From NCBI GenBank assembly GCA_038253135.1, contig JBBSHJ010000062.1, positions 1 to 18,867 on the forward strand: a stretch of 18,867 bases of DNA, written 5' to 3'. The DNA comes from JBBSHJ01 sp038253135. Its GTDB lineage: Bacteria; Actinomycetota; Actinomycetes; Mycobacteriales; QHCD01. The position numbers and the translations under genes are program-made. Below, piece by piece: positions 1-6,708 of this stretch (position 1 is its first letter; the number at the start of each line of letters is the position of its first letter). The notes beneath the pieces were generated by a model. The model had not been told where the DNA came from and searched no databases. It was given only the letters and a program-made list of their open reading frames with translations.

Positions 1-186
1 CTGCCCGTGCAGCGCACACGCATACCCGCGGGCGGTGAGCTCCTCGCCGAGCAGCGCGTGGAACGCGTCGTCAGCGAGCTTCGTCTCCTGCAGGCAGATG
101 ACATCGGGCCGGCGCTGGTCTAGCCACGGCAGCAGCCGCGGCACCCGCTGCTTGACGGAGTTCACATTCCACGTCGCGATCCGCAC
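1..186 (-). CDS. xthA: Exodeoxyribonuclease III, N-terminal part (3' end beyond window)
   Basis: Sixty-two N-terminal residues of exonuclease III, a Mg-dependent AP endonuclease and 3'-5' exonuclease of base-excision repair. The protein begins MRIATWNVNSVKQRVPRL and contains DVICLQETKL. This places Asn7 and the metal-binding Glu34 at the same positions as in E. coli XthA. The only in-frame start is GTG at 186; the codons upstream (GCC, GAG, GTT) are not starts. I see no strong Shine-Dalgarno. The rest of the gene lies to the left of the window, so the His/Asp catalytic residues cannot be checked. It is divergent from the gene at 435. Family assignment is confident; whether it is XthA or a close exonuclease III paralogue cannot be decided from 62 residues. 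Confidence 0.9.
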   Translation of the reverse strand, partial: MRIATWNVNSVKQRVPRLLPWLDQRRPDVICLQETKLADDAFHALLGEELTARGYACALHGQ

Positions 187-434
187 GGCCTCAACGGTAG
201 CCAGGCCGCGATCCTACGCATCGGTGGCGCGTCCGACGGTGGCCACCCGCTCGCCGGCAGCCGGGCCAGGAGAGCGAACCACCGCGAGGGCACGCCCGTT
301 GACCGGCCACTTCTGGCATCCGACGAGCGGGTCCCGGCGTACGACGGCATCGGCGTCGGCCTTGAGCTGCGGCCGGCTGCGATGCTGAGCGGACCCACCG
401 GCCGCCGTACCAGAGCAGCGAATGGAGGGACTCG
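187..434. other. Divergent intergenic region, no supported gene
   Basis: This 248-nt stretch separates xthA (minus) from the conserved gene at 435 (plus). It must hold both promoters, but I see no convincing -10/-35 pair. It contains the Shine-Dalgarno GGAGGGA at 424-430 for the plus-strand gene. A minus-strand frame ending in TAG at 214 has coding-like composition over about 50 codons but no plausible start, so it is not called. Confidence 0.4.
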
Positions 435-1049
435 ATGAGCCCCGCTCGTAACCGCGTCACGCCCACCGGGGATATCGTGGCGATCCCGCTGCGCGGCGCG
501 TGGACCGGCAATCGAGGCATCCTGCACCGCGGCCGCGAGATCGTCCGCTTTCACGCCGGCGATCTGTGGATCACCTGCGCGCTGGAGTCTCGCCGGCGCC
601 GGCAGCAGCAGTGGCAGCCGCACCACTACACGTTCCTCTTCTTCCACGACGAGGCGGTCTCCTTCGCGGCCGGGCATCGCCCGTGCGCGGAATGCCGGCG
701 TGCGGACTACGACGCCTACCGTGCCGCATGGGCGGCCGCGCTCGCGGTCGCTGTGCCCTCAGCCAAGGAGATCAACCGGCAGCTGCAGCGCGAGCGGATC
801 CTTCGCGGCACCCATCGCCGTCGCCTGCACCCGATGCCCTGGACCGCTCTGCCCGACGGCACCTTCGTGATGATCGAGCAGGGTCCGGCTCTCGTCGCCG
901 GCGACGACCTCGTGCCATGGACCTGCGAGGGGTACGCCGCCGGCGGGCCACGGCCCCGGGACGGGCTGGCCAGCGTTCTCACGCCTCCGTCGACCGTCGC
1001 CGTGCTCCGGGCCGGATACCCGGTCCAGATCGACGAGTCCGCCCGGTAG
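435..1049 (+). CDS. Conserved protein of unknown function with Ada-like RPCxxCR motif
   Basis: A 204-residue soluble protein with no signal peptide or membrane segment. The start ATG follows GGAGGGA (424-430) at good spacing. Its most striking stretch is residues 62-89: two adjacent His (63-64), a hydrophobic-aromatic run YTFLFF, HDEAVSFAAG, then HRPCAECRR with His81, Cys84 and Cys87. The RPCxxCR core resembles the zinc-binding Cys cluster of Ada-type methyl-phosphotriester domains (family knowledge). A metal- or nucleic-acid-binding role is therefore possible, but this is inference from a short motif. The C-terminal third (about 135-204) has a beta-rich look, with DGTFVMI and VPWTCEGY. It is not obviously in an operon; the DUF72 gene starts 136 nt downstream. 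I recognise it only as a conserved actinobacterial-type hypothetical protein. Confidence 0.75.
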   Translation: MSPARNRVTPTGDIVAIPLRGAWTGNRGILHRGREIVRFHAGDLWITCALESRRRRQQQWQPHHYTFLFFHDEAVSFAAGHRPCAECRRADYDAYRAAWAAALAVAVPSAKEINRQLQRERILRGTHRRRLHPMPWTALPDGTFVMIEQGPALVAGDDLVPWTCEGYAAGGPRPRDGLASVLTPPSTVAVLRAGYPVQIDESAR

Positions 1050-1173
1050 CGGCCGCCTGCCCAGCCCGATCCGGACGTCTCGCGGTGGATTTCCGTGGCA
1101 CCGGTCCGGCGATATATGCCACTCGTGCGCGGACGCGGCGCGGGCGTGACGCCCGATGCGCGCGGCGTGGCAA

Positions 1174-1188
1174 TATCCTGTTCTGATG
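1174..1188 (+). promoter_or_regulatory. Candidate leaderless promoter -10 for the DUF72 gene
   Basis: TATCCT (1174-1179) fits the actinobacterial TANNNT -10 element. It is followed by 6 nt and then ATG at 1186, which is about where transcription would begin. There is no Shine-Dalgarno before 1186. The -35 region is weak: GTGACG at 1146-1151 is 22 nt away, which is too far. This supports ATG 1186 over the upstream in-frame ATG at 1156. It rests on pattern only. Confidence 0.45.
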
Positions 1189-2034
1189 AGCGCGGGCGGC
1201 AGGAGCAAGCATCCGCGTGGGCGCGCGTATGTCGGCGTCTCCGGATGGCGCTACCCCCGCTGGCGCGGCGACTTCTACCGCAAAGGCCTCCGCCAGCGGG
1301 ATGAGCTCGGCTATCTCGCCGAGCAGATGAATTCCGTGGAGATCAACGGATCCTTCTACTCATTGCAACGGCCGAGTTCGTACGCCGCCTGGCGCGCGGC
1401 CGTGCCGGCGGATTTCGTGTTCGCCCTCAAAGGCGGGCGCTTCATCACGCACCTCAAACGGCTGCGGAACGTCGAAACCCCGATGGCGAATTTCTTCGCT
1501 TCCGGGCCACTCGCTCTCGGCCCGACGCTCGGCCCGGTGCTGTGGCAACTGCCGGAACGCGTGCAGCTCGACGAGAAGGTGCTCGAGGAATTCCTGCGCC
1601 TGCTCCCCCGCACCACCACGGACGCCGCCCGTCTCGCCGCCCGCCACGACGACAAGTTGCCGGCCGATCGCACCCTGACCGAGGCGGAGACGGATCAGCC
1701 GCTGCGGCACGCACTCGAGGCGCGGCACCCGTCGTACGACACCGACGCCGCCCGCAACCTCCTGCGCCGCCGCGGCGTCGCCATGGTCCACGCCGACACC
1801 GCCGGCCGCTGGCCCGCGATGGGCGACGGCACGGCCGAGTTTCACTATCTGCGGCTGCACGGCGAGAAAAGGCTCTACGGCGGCGGGTACGACGCGCGAT
1901 CCCTGCGATGCTGGGCCGACCGGATCGGCGTCTGGCGCGACGAAGGCCACGACGTTTACGTCTATTTCGACAACGACGCCGACGGGCGGGCGCCCTATGA
2001 CGCCGTCGCGCTGGCGAAGCTGCTCGCCGGCTAA
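1186..2034 (+). CDS. DUF72 (YecE-like) family protein
   Basis: A 282-residue TIM-barrel-type protein of the DUF72/YecE family, whose biochemical role is not established. Family features seen are YVGVSGWRYPRWRGDFY near the N-terminus, then LAEQMNSVEINGSFY, then FVFALKGGRFITHLKRL, then GPVLWQLP. The C-terminal part has FHYLRLHG followed by DVYVYFDNDADGRAPYDA. Length is in the usual 240-300 range. I chose ATG 1186 rather than the in-frame ATG at 1156 because of the TATCCT hexamer six bases upstream and because homology-like sequence begins only after about residue 12. It converges on the ADP-ribosylglycohydrolase gene, whose stop is 64 nt away, so it is probably monocistronic. Family call is sure; function is unknown. 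Confidence 0.88.
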   Translation: MSAGGRSKHPRGRAYVGVSGWRYPRWRGDFYRKGLRQRDELGYLAEQMNSVEINGSFYSLQRPSSYAAWRAAVPADFVFALKGGRFITHLKRLRNVETPMANFFASGPLALGPTLGPVLWQLPERVQLDEKVLEEFLRLLPRTTTDAARLAARHDDKLPADRTLTEAETDQPLRHALEARHPSYDTDAARNLLRRRGVAMVHADTAGRWPAMGDGTAEFHYLRLHGEKRLYGGGYDARSLRCWADRIGVWRDEGHDVYVYFDNDADGRAPYDAVALAKLLAG

Positions 2035-2098
2035 CCTAACGCCCGCGGCGTTCAGCGAGCCCACTGACGAGGATGCGCTCGCGGCCCGCGCTCACTGC

Positions 2099-3415
2099 TC
2101 AGTCCGATGCGTAGAGGGACGATCGCAGCCCGATGGTCCGGTCGGCCAGATCGCTGATCCGCGAGTTGTCGAAGCCGAAGACCGCCGACTGCACCGAGTC
2201 CGCGAGCGGCTCGACCCAGTGCCCCGGCAGTGCGGCCGCACCGGACAGCACTCCCCCGACCGAGCCCGCGGTCGCTCCGTTGGAGTCGGTGTCCATGCCC
2301 GCCTGCACCGTCAGCCCGATCGCCCGGGTGTAATCGCCGTCCGCCCACAGGATCCCGGCGGCTACCGCGGCGGCATTGTTGATCGTGTGCACCCAGTGGT
2401 AATGCCCGTAGTCCCTCTCGATCGACGCCTGGGCTTCCTCCCACGTCCGTCCATCGGCATGCCAGGTGAGCACCGAGCGCAGCGCCTCCGCGAGTCGGGA
2501 CCGGGGCGGGATGTGCTTGAGCGACTCCTCCACGGCCGCCCGCGGCGTACCGCTGGTGAATGCCGCCGCGTTCAGCGCGGCCGACCACATCTCGCCGTAG
2601 ATTCCGTTTCCCACGTGCGAGAGCGCCGCGTCTTCGTACGCCAGGAGCGCGGCGCGGCGCGGGTTGCCGGGATTCACCCAGCCGAAGATGTCCGCCCGGA
2701 TCTGCGCGCCGATCCACTCCCGATACGGGTTGCGGTACGACGCCGTCTCCGGTGGCGCCAGCCCATGGATGAGATTCCTGATCGCGACCCGCTCGGCCGT
2801 GTAGGTCTGCAGGAAGGGCAGCAGCATCAGCCATTCGTGACCGACGTCGCTGGCACGGTACGACGGGCCGTAGGTCTCGAGCACGTGCAAATTCACGATC
2901 GGATAGTCGATGTCGTCATCGCGGGCCGACCCGTGGATGTTTCCTCGCGTCGTGTGCGGCCAGTTGGGCCGGAATTCGAACCCTGCCGGCATGGGATCGG
3001 CCACCGGGAAATAGTCCGACAGGGGATATGCCCCGGTGCTCTCCAGGTAGTCGCGGATGTGCCGAGAGGTCCAGTGATCGCCGTTCTCGACCGGTTTACC
3101 GAGATTGCATCCGGCACACCGGCCGAGCCACGCGCCGTGCACCTTATCCCGATAGACCGCCTCGGCGATCGTCGCGGGGTCGCCGGCCGGCGGCAGCGTG
3201 GCGAGGATGTCCTCGAGGCGGTCCGGCTCCACATACGGCCACTCGCCCGTCCGCTCTGCGTGCGCGAGCTCGTCGACCAGCTCCCATTGCCGGATCGAAT
3301 CACCGGGATCGGCGGCTTCGGCTCTGGCCGCGATCCCCTCCGCGTCGTGGCCCGTCTGGCGCCTCTGGGTCAGCTCGTCGCTCAGCATGTCGCGGGCCGA
3401 GAGTGCGTCGTGCAT
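2099..3415 (-). CDS. ADP-ribosylglycohydrolase (ARH/DraG-like) family protein
   Basis: A 438-residue protein of the ADP-ribosylglycohydrolase fold, a dimetal (usually Mg) hydrolase family that cleaves ADP-ribosyl or related N-glycosidic bonds. The N-terminal 90 residues are an extra helical-looking segment. The family core begins at about residue 88 (YRDKVHGAWLGRCAGCNLGKPVE). Metal-ligand motifs are an acidic cluster at 165-171 (RDDDIDY) in place of the common TDDT, and AGMDTDSNGATAGSVGG at 372-388, with Asp375 and Asp377. The start is ATG 3415, preceded by GGAGGAC; upstream in-frame codons to 3460 lack such a site. It diverges from the aldo/keto reductase and lies beside a sugar-type operon. 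This suggests a sugar- or nucleoside-conjugate substrate rather than regulation of a modified protein, but that is inference. Confidence 0.85.
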   Translation of the reverse strand: MHDALSARDMLSDELTQRRQTGHDAEGIAARAEAADPGDSIRQWELVDELAHAERTGEWPYVEPDRLEDILATLPPAGDPATIAEAVYRDKVHGAWLGRCAGCNLGKPVENGDHWTSRHIRDYLESTGAYPLSDYFPVADPMPAGFEFRPNWPHTTRGNIHGSARDDDIDYPIVNLHVLETYGPSYRASDVGHEWLMLLPFLQTYTAERVAIRNLIHGLAPPETASYRNPYREWIGAQIRADIFGWVNPGNPRRAALLAYEDAALSHVGNGIYGEMWSAALNAAAFTSGTPRAAVEESLKHIPPRSRLAEALRSVLTWHADGRTWEEAQASIERDYGHYHWVHTINNAAAVAAGILWADGDYTRAIGLTVQAGMDTDSNGATAGSVGGVLSGAAALPGHWVEPLADSVQSAVFGFDNSRISDLADRTIGLRSSLYASD

Positions 3416-3437
3416 GCGTCCTCCCGAGTCGGGGTCT

Positions 3438-3502
3438 ACTCGTGTTGACCCGCTGAGCATAGGGTTCCACGACTCACGAGTGGGGCGTGGTCCGGTTATG
3501 CT
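3438..3502. promoter_or_regulatory. Divergent control region between ARH and AKR genes
   Basis: Two symmetrical arrangements overlap here. First, a 7-bp inverted repeat, ACTCGTG (3438-3444) and CACGAGT (3475-3481), separated by 30 nt, brackets a minus-strand TATGCT (plus-strand AGCATA, 3456-3461). That hexamer could be the -10 of the ARH gene. Second, the same hexamer TATGCT occurs on the plus strand at 3497-3502, mirroring the first. The right repeat arm thus lies between two outward-facing -10 candidates. Neither has a good -35 box. This layout would suit one regulator acting on both genes, but no such regulator is in the window. Confidence 0.4.
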
Positions 3503-3537
3503 GCGTCACTGCCACCTCTGGCAGAGCAGTGGCGCAG
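3501..3537. repeat. Strong 12-bp inverted repeat / RNA hairpin
   Basis: Arms CTGCGTCACTGC (3501-3512) and GCAGTGGCGCAG (3526-3537) pair at 11 of 12 positions, with one T-G wobble, around a 13-nt loop. A competing inner hairpin, CTGCCA/TGGCAG with loop CCTC, can form in the same segment. It lies 100-136 nt upstream of the aldo/keto reductase start and overlaps the end of the plus-strand TATGCT. No T-run follows, so it is not an ordinary intrinsic terminator. Confidence 0.6.
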
Positions 3538-3623
3538 CGGTCCAGAGGGCACGGTCGGCAACGCGCCGCGGCAGGCTCCGGCGGAGGCCACCCGCTCGGT
3601 GCGGCGCCCCCGGCAGACAGGAA

Positions 3624-3639
3624 TATGGTCGCAGGCATG
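3624..3639 (+). promoter_or_regulatory. Candidate leaderless promoter -10 for the aldo/keto reductase
   Basis: TATGGT (3624-3629) is followed by 7 nt and ATG at 3637, so the transcript could begin at the start codon. No -35 match is visible. Competing reading: ATG 3625, four codons upstream and in frame, has a weak CAGGA before it. Confidence 0.4.
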
Positions 3640-4629
3640 GATCACATACGACTGGGACGCACCGGCCTGCAGGTATCGCGACTGTGCCTCGGCACGATGA
3701 CCTTCGGCCTGCAGAGCGACGAGGACACCTCGACCTCCATCCTCGACAAGGCGGCCGAGGGCGGCATCGACTTCCTGGACACCGCCGACGCCTACCCGCT
3801 CGGTGGCGATCTGACCACCCAGGGACGCACCGAGGAGATCCTCGGCCGGTGGCTGCACGGCCGGCGCGAGCGCTTCGTCATCGCCACCAAGTGCTTCGGC
3901 CGTACCGGGCCGGCGCCGTTCGACCAGGGCAATTCGCGCAAGCACATCATGGACGCCATCGAGGGCTCGCTGCGGCGGCTGCAGACCGATTACGTCGACC
4001 TCTACCAGCTGCACGGGTACGACGCCCAGACGCCGATCGATGAAACCCTCGGCGCTCTCGACGATCTCGTCCACCAGGGCAAGGTCCGTTACATCGGTGC
4101 GTCCAACTTCCTGACCTACCAGCTGGTCCGCGCGATCGGCCGCAGCGAGCTGCGCGACCTGGTGCGCTTCGACTCGATCCAGCCGCGCTACAACCTGCTC
4201 TTCCGCCAGATCGAGCGAGAGATGCTCCCCTTCTGCGGTGAGGAGGGCGTCGGCGTCATTCCCTACAACCCGCTCGCCGGCGGCCTGCTCTCCGGCAAGC
4301 ACCAGCGCACCGCGCCGCCGGCCGAGGGCACCCGATTCACCACCGGCAACGCCTCGACGACGTACCAGGACCGCTACTGGCACGACCGCGAATTCGACAC
4401 CGTCGAGCAGATCCGCACCGTCTCCGAGGAAACCGGCATCGACATGGTCACCCTGGCGCTCGCGTGGGTGCTCGCCAACCCGGTCATCACCTCCCCCATC
4501 ATCGGGGCCAGCCGGGCCGGCCAGCTCGATGCCAACCTGGCCGCACTGGACATCGTGCTGTCGGCCGACGTGAAGGAGAGGCTGGACGAGATCACGCACG
4601 ACTACCGCATGGGTGATGCCGCGCGCTGA
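3637..4629 (+). CDS. Aldo/keto reductase
   Basis: A 330-residue NADPH-dependent aldo/keto reductase, a TIM barrel that reduces aldehydes or ketones or oxidises the alcohol. The catalytic tetrad is complete: Asp48 and Tyr53 in FLDTADAY, Lys85 in IATKCF, His126 in LYQLHGYD. The N-terminus DHIRLGRTGLQVSRLCLGT is typical. The cofactor-binding C-terminal end has SPIIGASRAGQLDANL. Length is usual for the YajO/Tas-like branch. The start is ATG 3637, with ATG 3625 as an alternative; the longer frame back to 3487 has no family sequence. It diverges from the ARH gene and converges on the isomerase operon with an 84-nt gap. It probably acts on sugars or sugar-derived aldehydes of this locus (inference). 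Confidence 0.92.
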   Translation: MDHIRLGRTGLQVSRLCLGTMTFGLQSDEDTSTSILDKAAEGGIDFLDTADAYPLGGDLTTQGRTEEILGRWLHGRRERFVIATKCFGRTGPAPFDQGNSRKHIMDAIEGSLRRLQTDYVDLYQLHGYDAQTPIDETLGALDDLVHQGKVRYIGASNFLTYQLVRAIGRSELRDLVRFDSIQPRYNLLFRQIEREMLPFCGEEGVGVIPYNPLAGGLLSGKHQRTAPPAEGTRFTTGNASTTYQDRYWHDREFDTVEQIRTVSEETGIDMVTLALAWVLANPVITSPIIGASRAGQLDANLAALDIVLSADVKERLDEITHDYRMGDAAR

Positions 4630-4713
4630 GTATGCAGATCTGCCGCATCTCCGCCGTCCCGGCACCGGCAGGCGTGCACTTTCGGCGATCAGGGCCGGGC
4701 GATACGAGCGCGG

Positions 4714-5586
4714 TCAAATGCCGAAGCGGCGCAGGTTCTCCCGGCTCACCGTGGCGCTCTCGCGCGGCGAGGATAACTGCGTCACGTCGGTTTCGACGAT
4801 GAGCCAGCCGTTGAAACCGGCGCCGTCGAGGATCCCGAAGAGCGCACCGAAATCCACATCGCCCTCGTCGATCTCTGTCCAGATGGCGTTGTCCTCGAAG
4901 GTGCGGTAGTCCCAACCCGCGGCCGCGCCCGTGGCCCGCACGGCCATGTCAATGTCCTTGAGGTGCATGGTCTTGATCCGGGACGCGTGCCGACGGGCGA
5001 ATTCGAGGACGTCGACGCCGGCCCAGGCCAGGTGCCCGGTATCGGGTCCGAGGAAGAGCACCTCCGGATCCGTCGCCCCGAGCAGCCGCTCGATCTCGTC
5101 CTCGGTCTCCACGAAGGTGCCGATATGATTGTGAAAGCACGCGCGAACGCCCTTATCCAGCAGCGCCTCGCCGACCGCCTGCAGGGTCTCGATCATGACG
5201 TCGAATTCCTTGTCCGGCAGCGCGTCCTCGGGCCGCACGTGCGCCACGGCCTCGCGGCGGGTCCGCCCGGACGGCGCGGTGGAATTGAATCCGCCGTCGG
5301 CGATGTAGATCTCCGTCATCCCGAGCTGCTGGGAGATCTCGGCATACCTGCGTGCCGTAGCCACGTGCTCGTCGCGCTTGTCGGCATCCCAGAAGTTGCT
5401 GCCGAAATACCCGGGAGCGGCGATCAGCCCGTGCCGCTGGTAGAGCGCGCGGATATCGTCGGCCGTCCGCCCGTCGCGGGCACTCCACGGCGCCCCGGCG
5501 TACCCGGCGTCGGAGATCTCGCCCAGGACCTCATCTTCCGGTACGCCGCGCCAGGTGATGGCGCCGCAGCCAAGGTCGACCTTCAT
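4714..5586 (-). CDS. Sugar phosphate isomerase/epimerase (IolE-like TIM barrel)
   Basis: A 290-residue member of the xylose-isomerase-like TIM-barrel family (AP endonuclease 2 fold). The family includes inosose dehydratase IolE, hydroxypyruvate isomerase and various sugar epimerases. Visible features are LGCGAITWRG at the N-terminus, FHNHIGTFVE at 151-160, FLGPDTGHLAWAG at 178-190 (Asp182, His185), TMHLKDID at 206-213, and a late metal-ligand Glu265 in LIVETDV. The GCGAITWRG start is reminiscent of IolE, so keto-inositol or keto-sugar dehydration or isomerisation is a fair guess, not proven. ATG 5586 follows AGGAGAT. It is the last gene of the operon, only 15 nt after the oxidoreductase, and lies convergent with the aldo/keto reductase. 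Confidence 0.85.
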   Translation of the reverse strand: MKVDLGCGAITWRGVPEDEVLGEISDAGYAGAPWSARDGRTADDIRALYQRHGLIAAPGYFGSNFWDADKRDEHVATARRYAEISQQLGMTEIYIADGGFNSTAPSGRTRREAVAHVRPEDALPDKEFDVMIETLQAVGEALLDKGVRACFHNHIGTFVETEDEIERLLGATDPEVLFLGPDTGHLAWAGVDVLEFARRHASRIKTMHLKDIDMAVRATGAAAGWDYRTFEDNAIWTEIDEGDVDFGALFGILDGAGFNGWLIVETDVTQLSSPRESATVSRENLRRFGI

Positions 5587-5601
5587 GCGGATCTCCTCTT
5601 C

Positions 5602-6681
5602 TCAGACGAATAGCTCGGCGCGAGCGTCGGCGGGCAGCGGCTCCGGTACGGCGCAGGTCGTGGTCAGCGCGACGCTCTCGCCCGACTCGCCGGCGCGGAC
5701 CATGCCGCCGATGATGTCGACCACGTGGCCGGCCAGTTCGCCACTCGCCCGAGGCGTGCGCCCCACGCGCACGGCGAGCGCCATTTCCGCCACCCCGATG
5801 CCGCGAAGATTGCGCCGCATCTGCTCGGGCTGGCGGCTCTCCGGCAGCTCCTGCCAGCCGTCCTCGCCGTACCGCTTCAGGAGGGCCGCGTCGCCGAAGT
5901 TGTTGGGATTGGGAAATGCCAGCACGCCGCTGGTGCCGAAGACCTTGAAATTAGTGACTTCCGATCGGTGGTCGATGCCCCAGGCCAGGGTCAGGTCGGC
6001 CATGGCTCCTTCGGCGAATTCGATCACGCCGGTCATCATGATCGGCGCGCCGGCCCGGCCTGACTCCGGCACCTCGCCCTCCTTGCACGTGCGGGTGGCC
6101 GCGCTGACGCGGGTGGCCGGCCCGAGCAGCGAGACGAGGGCGCTGAGGTAATAGGGCGCCATGTCGAAGAAGGCGAACGGCCCGACCGTGTACGGCGTCG
6201 GCGCGGAGAAGGCACCGCGATACATCGCCGCCGTCGCGGAGACCGTCCGGCCGATCTCGCCGCCATCCAGCGCCGCTCGGGCCACCTGGAATCCCGAGCC
6301 CAGCAGGGTGTCCGGTGCGCACGCGACGGTCAGCCCGTCGCGCTCCGCCTGCGCGCGAATGCCTTGCGCTTCCTCGACCGTGGTTGCCAGCGATTTCTCC
6401 GAATACACATGCTTGCCGGCGTCCAGTGCCGCCCGGGTGACATCCACGTGCACGGCGAGGGGGGTCAGATTGACGATGATCTCGACCGACGGATCGCCGA
6501 GCAGCCCGTCCGGGGAGGCGGCCAGTGGAAGCCGGTATTCCTCGGCCACCGACTTCGCCGCAGCCGGGTCCACATCGGCCACTCCCGCGATTTCCACCGC
6601 CGGGCACCGCTCGAGGGTGGGCAGGTACATGTGGCTGACCTTGCCGCACCCGGCGACCCCTATCCGAGTCGCACTCACCAC
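5602..6681 (-). CDS. Gfo/Idh/MocA family oxidoreductase
   Basis: A 359-residue NAD(P)-dependent dehydrogenase of the glucose-fructose oxidoreductase/inositol dehydrogenase family. The N-terminal Rossmann fold has IGVAGCGKVSHMYLPTL (7-23) and the dinucleotide-edge Asp region GVADVDP. The EKP-type motif appears as SEKS with catalytic-type Lys96. The substrate-domain motif normally written D-x3-H is here DMAPY (Asp173, Tyr177), so the His general acid/base is replaced by Tyr. The GTG 6681 start is preceded by GAGGGG; a second GTG follows directly. It sits 27 nt after the aldolase and 15 nt before the isomerase, all on one strand, so it is co-transcribed. It most likely oxidises a ring hydroxyl of a sugar, inositol or their acids; the substrate is unknown. 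Confidence 0.9.
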   Translation of the reverse strand: MVSATRIGVAGCGKVSHMYLPTLERCPAVEIAGVADVDPAAAKSVAEEYRLPLAASPDGLLGDPSVEIIVNLTPLAVHVDVTRAALDAGKHVYSEKSLATTVEEAQGIRAQAERDGLTVACAPDTLLGSGFQVARAALDGGEIGRTVSATAAMYRGAFSAPTPYTVGPFAFFDMAPYYLSALVSLLGPATRVSAATRTCKEGEVPESGRAGAPIMMTGVIEFAEGAMADLTLAWGIDHRSEVTNFKVFGTSGVLAFPNPNNFGDAALLKRYGEDGWQELPESRQPEQMRRNLRGIGVAEMALAVRVGRTPRASGELAGHVVDIIGGMVRAGESGESVALTTTCAVPEPLPADARAELFV

Positions 6682-6708
6682 CAGACACCCCTCATGTCGT
6701 TGGCCGGC

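Noticed and set aside
214..395. Minus-strand frame with coding-like codon composition ending in TAG at 214
   Set aside because: No usable start codon or Shine-Dalgarno, and the frame runs back into the divergent gene at 435 rather than beginning in the gap.
2029..2039. GGCTAACCTAA, identical to the right half of the DtxR/IdeR iron box
   Set aside because: The left half does not match, and it overlaps the stop codon of the DUF72 gene between convergent genes, where an operator would have no promoter to control.
2035..2098. Possible bidirectional terminator between the convergent DUF72 and ARH genes (GCGAGC/GCTCGC)
   Set aside because: Only a 6-bp stem with a long loop and no T-run, which is expected by chance in this base composition.
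1997..3448. Long plus-strand open frame of 483 codons opposite the ADP-ribosylglycohydrolase
   Set aside because: Arg/Pro/Val-rich sequence without domains. It mirrors the codon bias of the real gene on the other strand, as is common in high-GC DNA.
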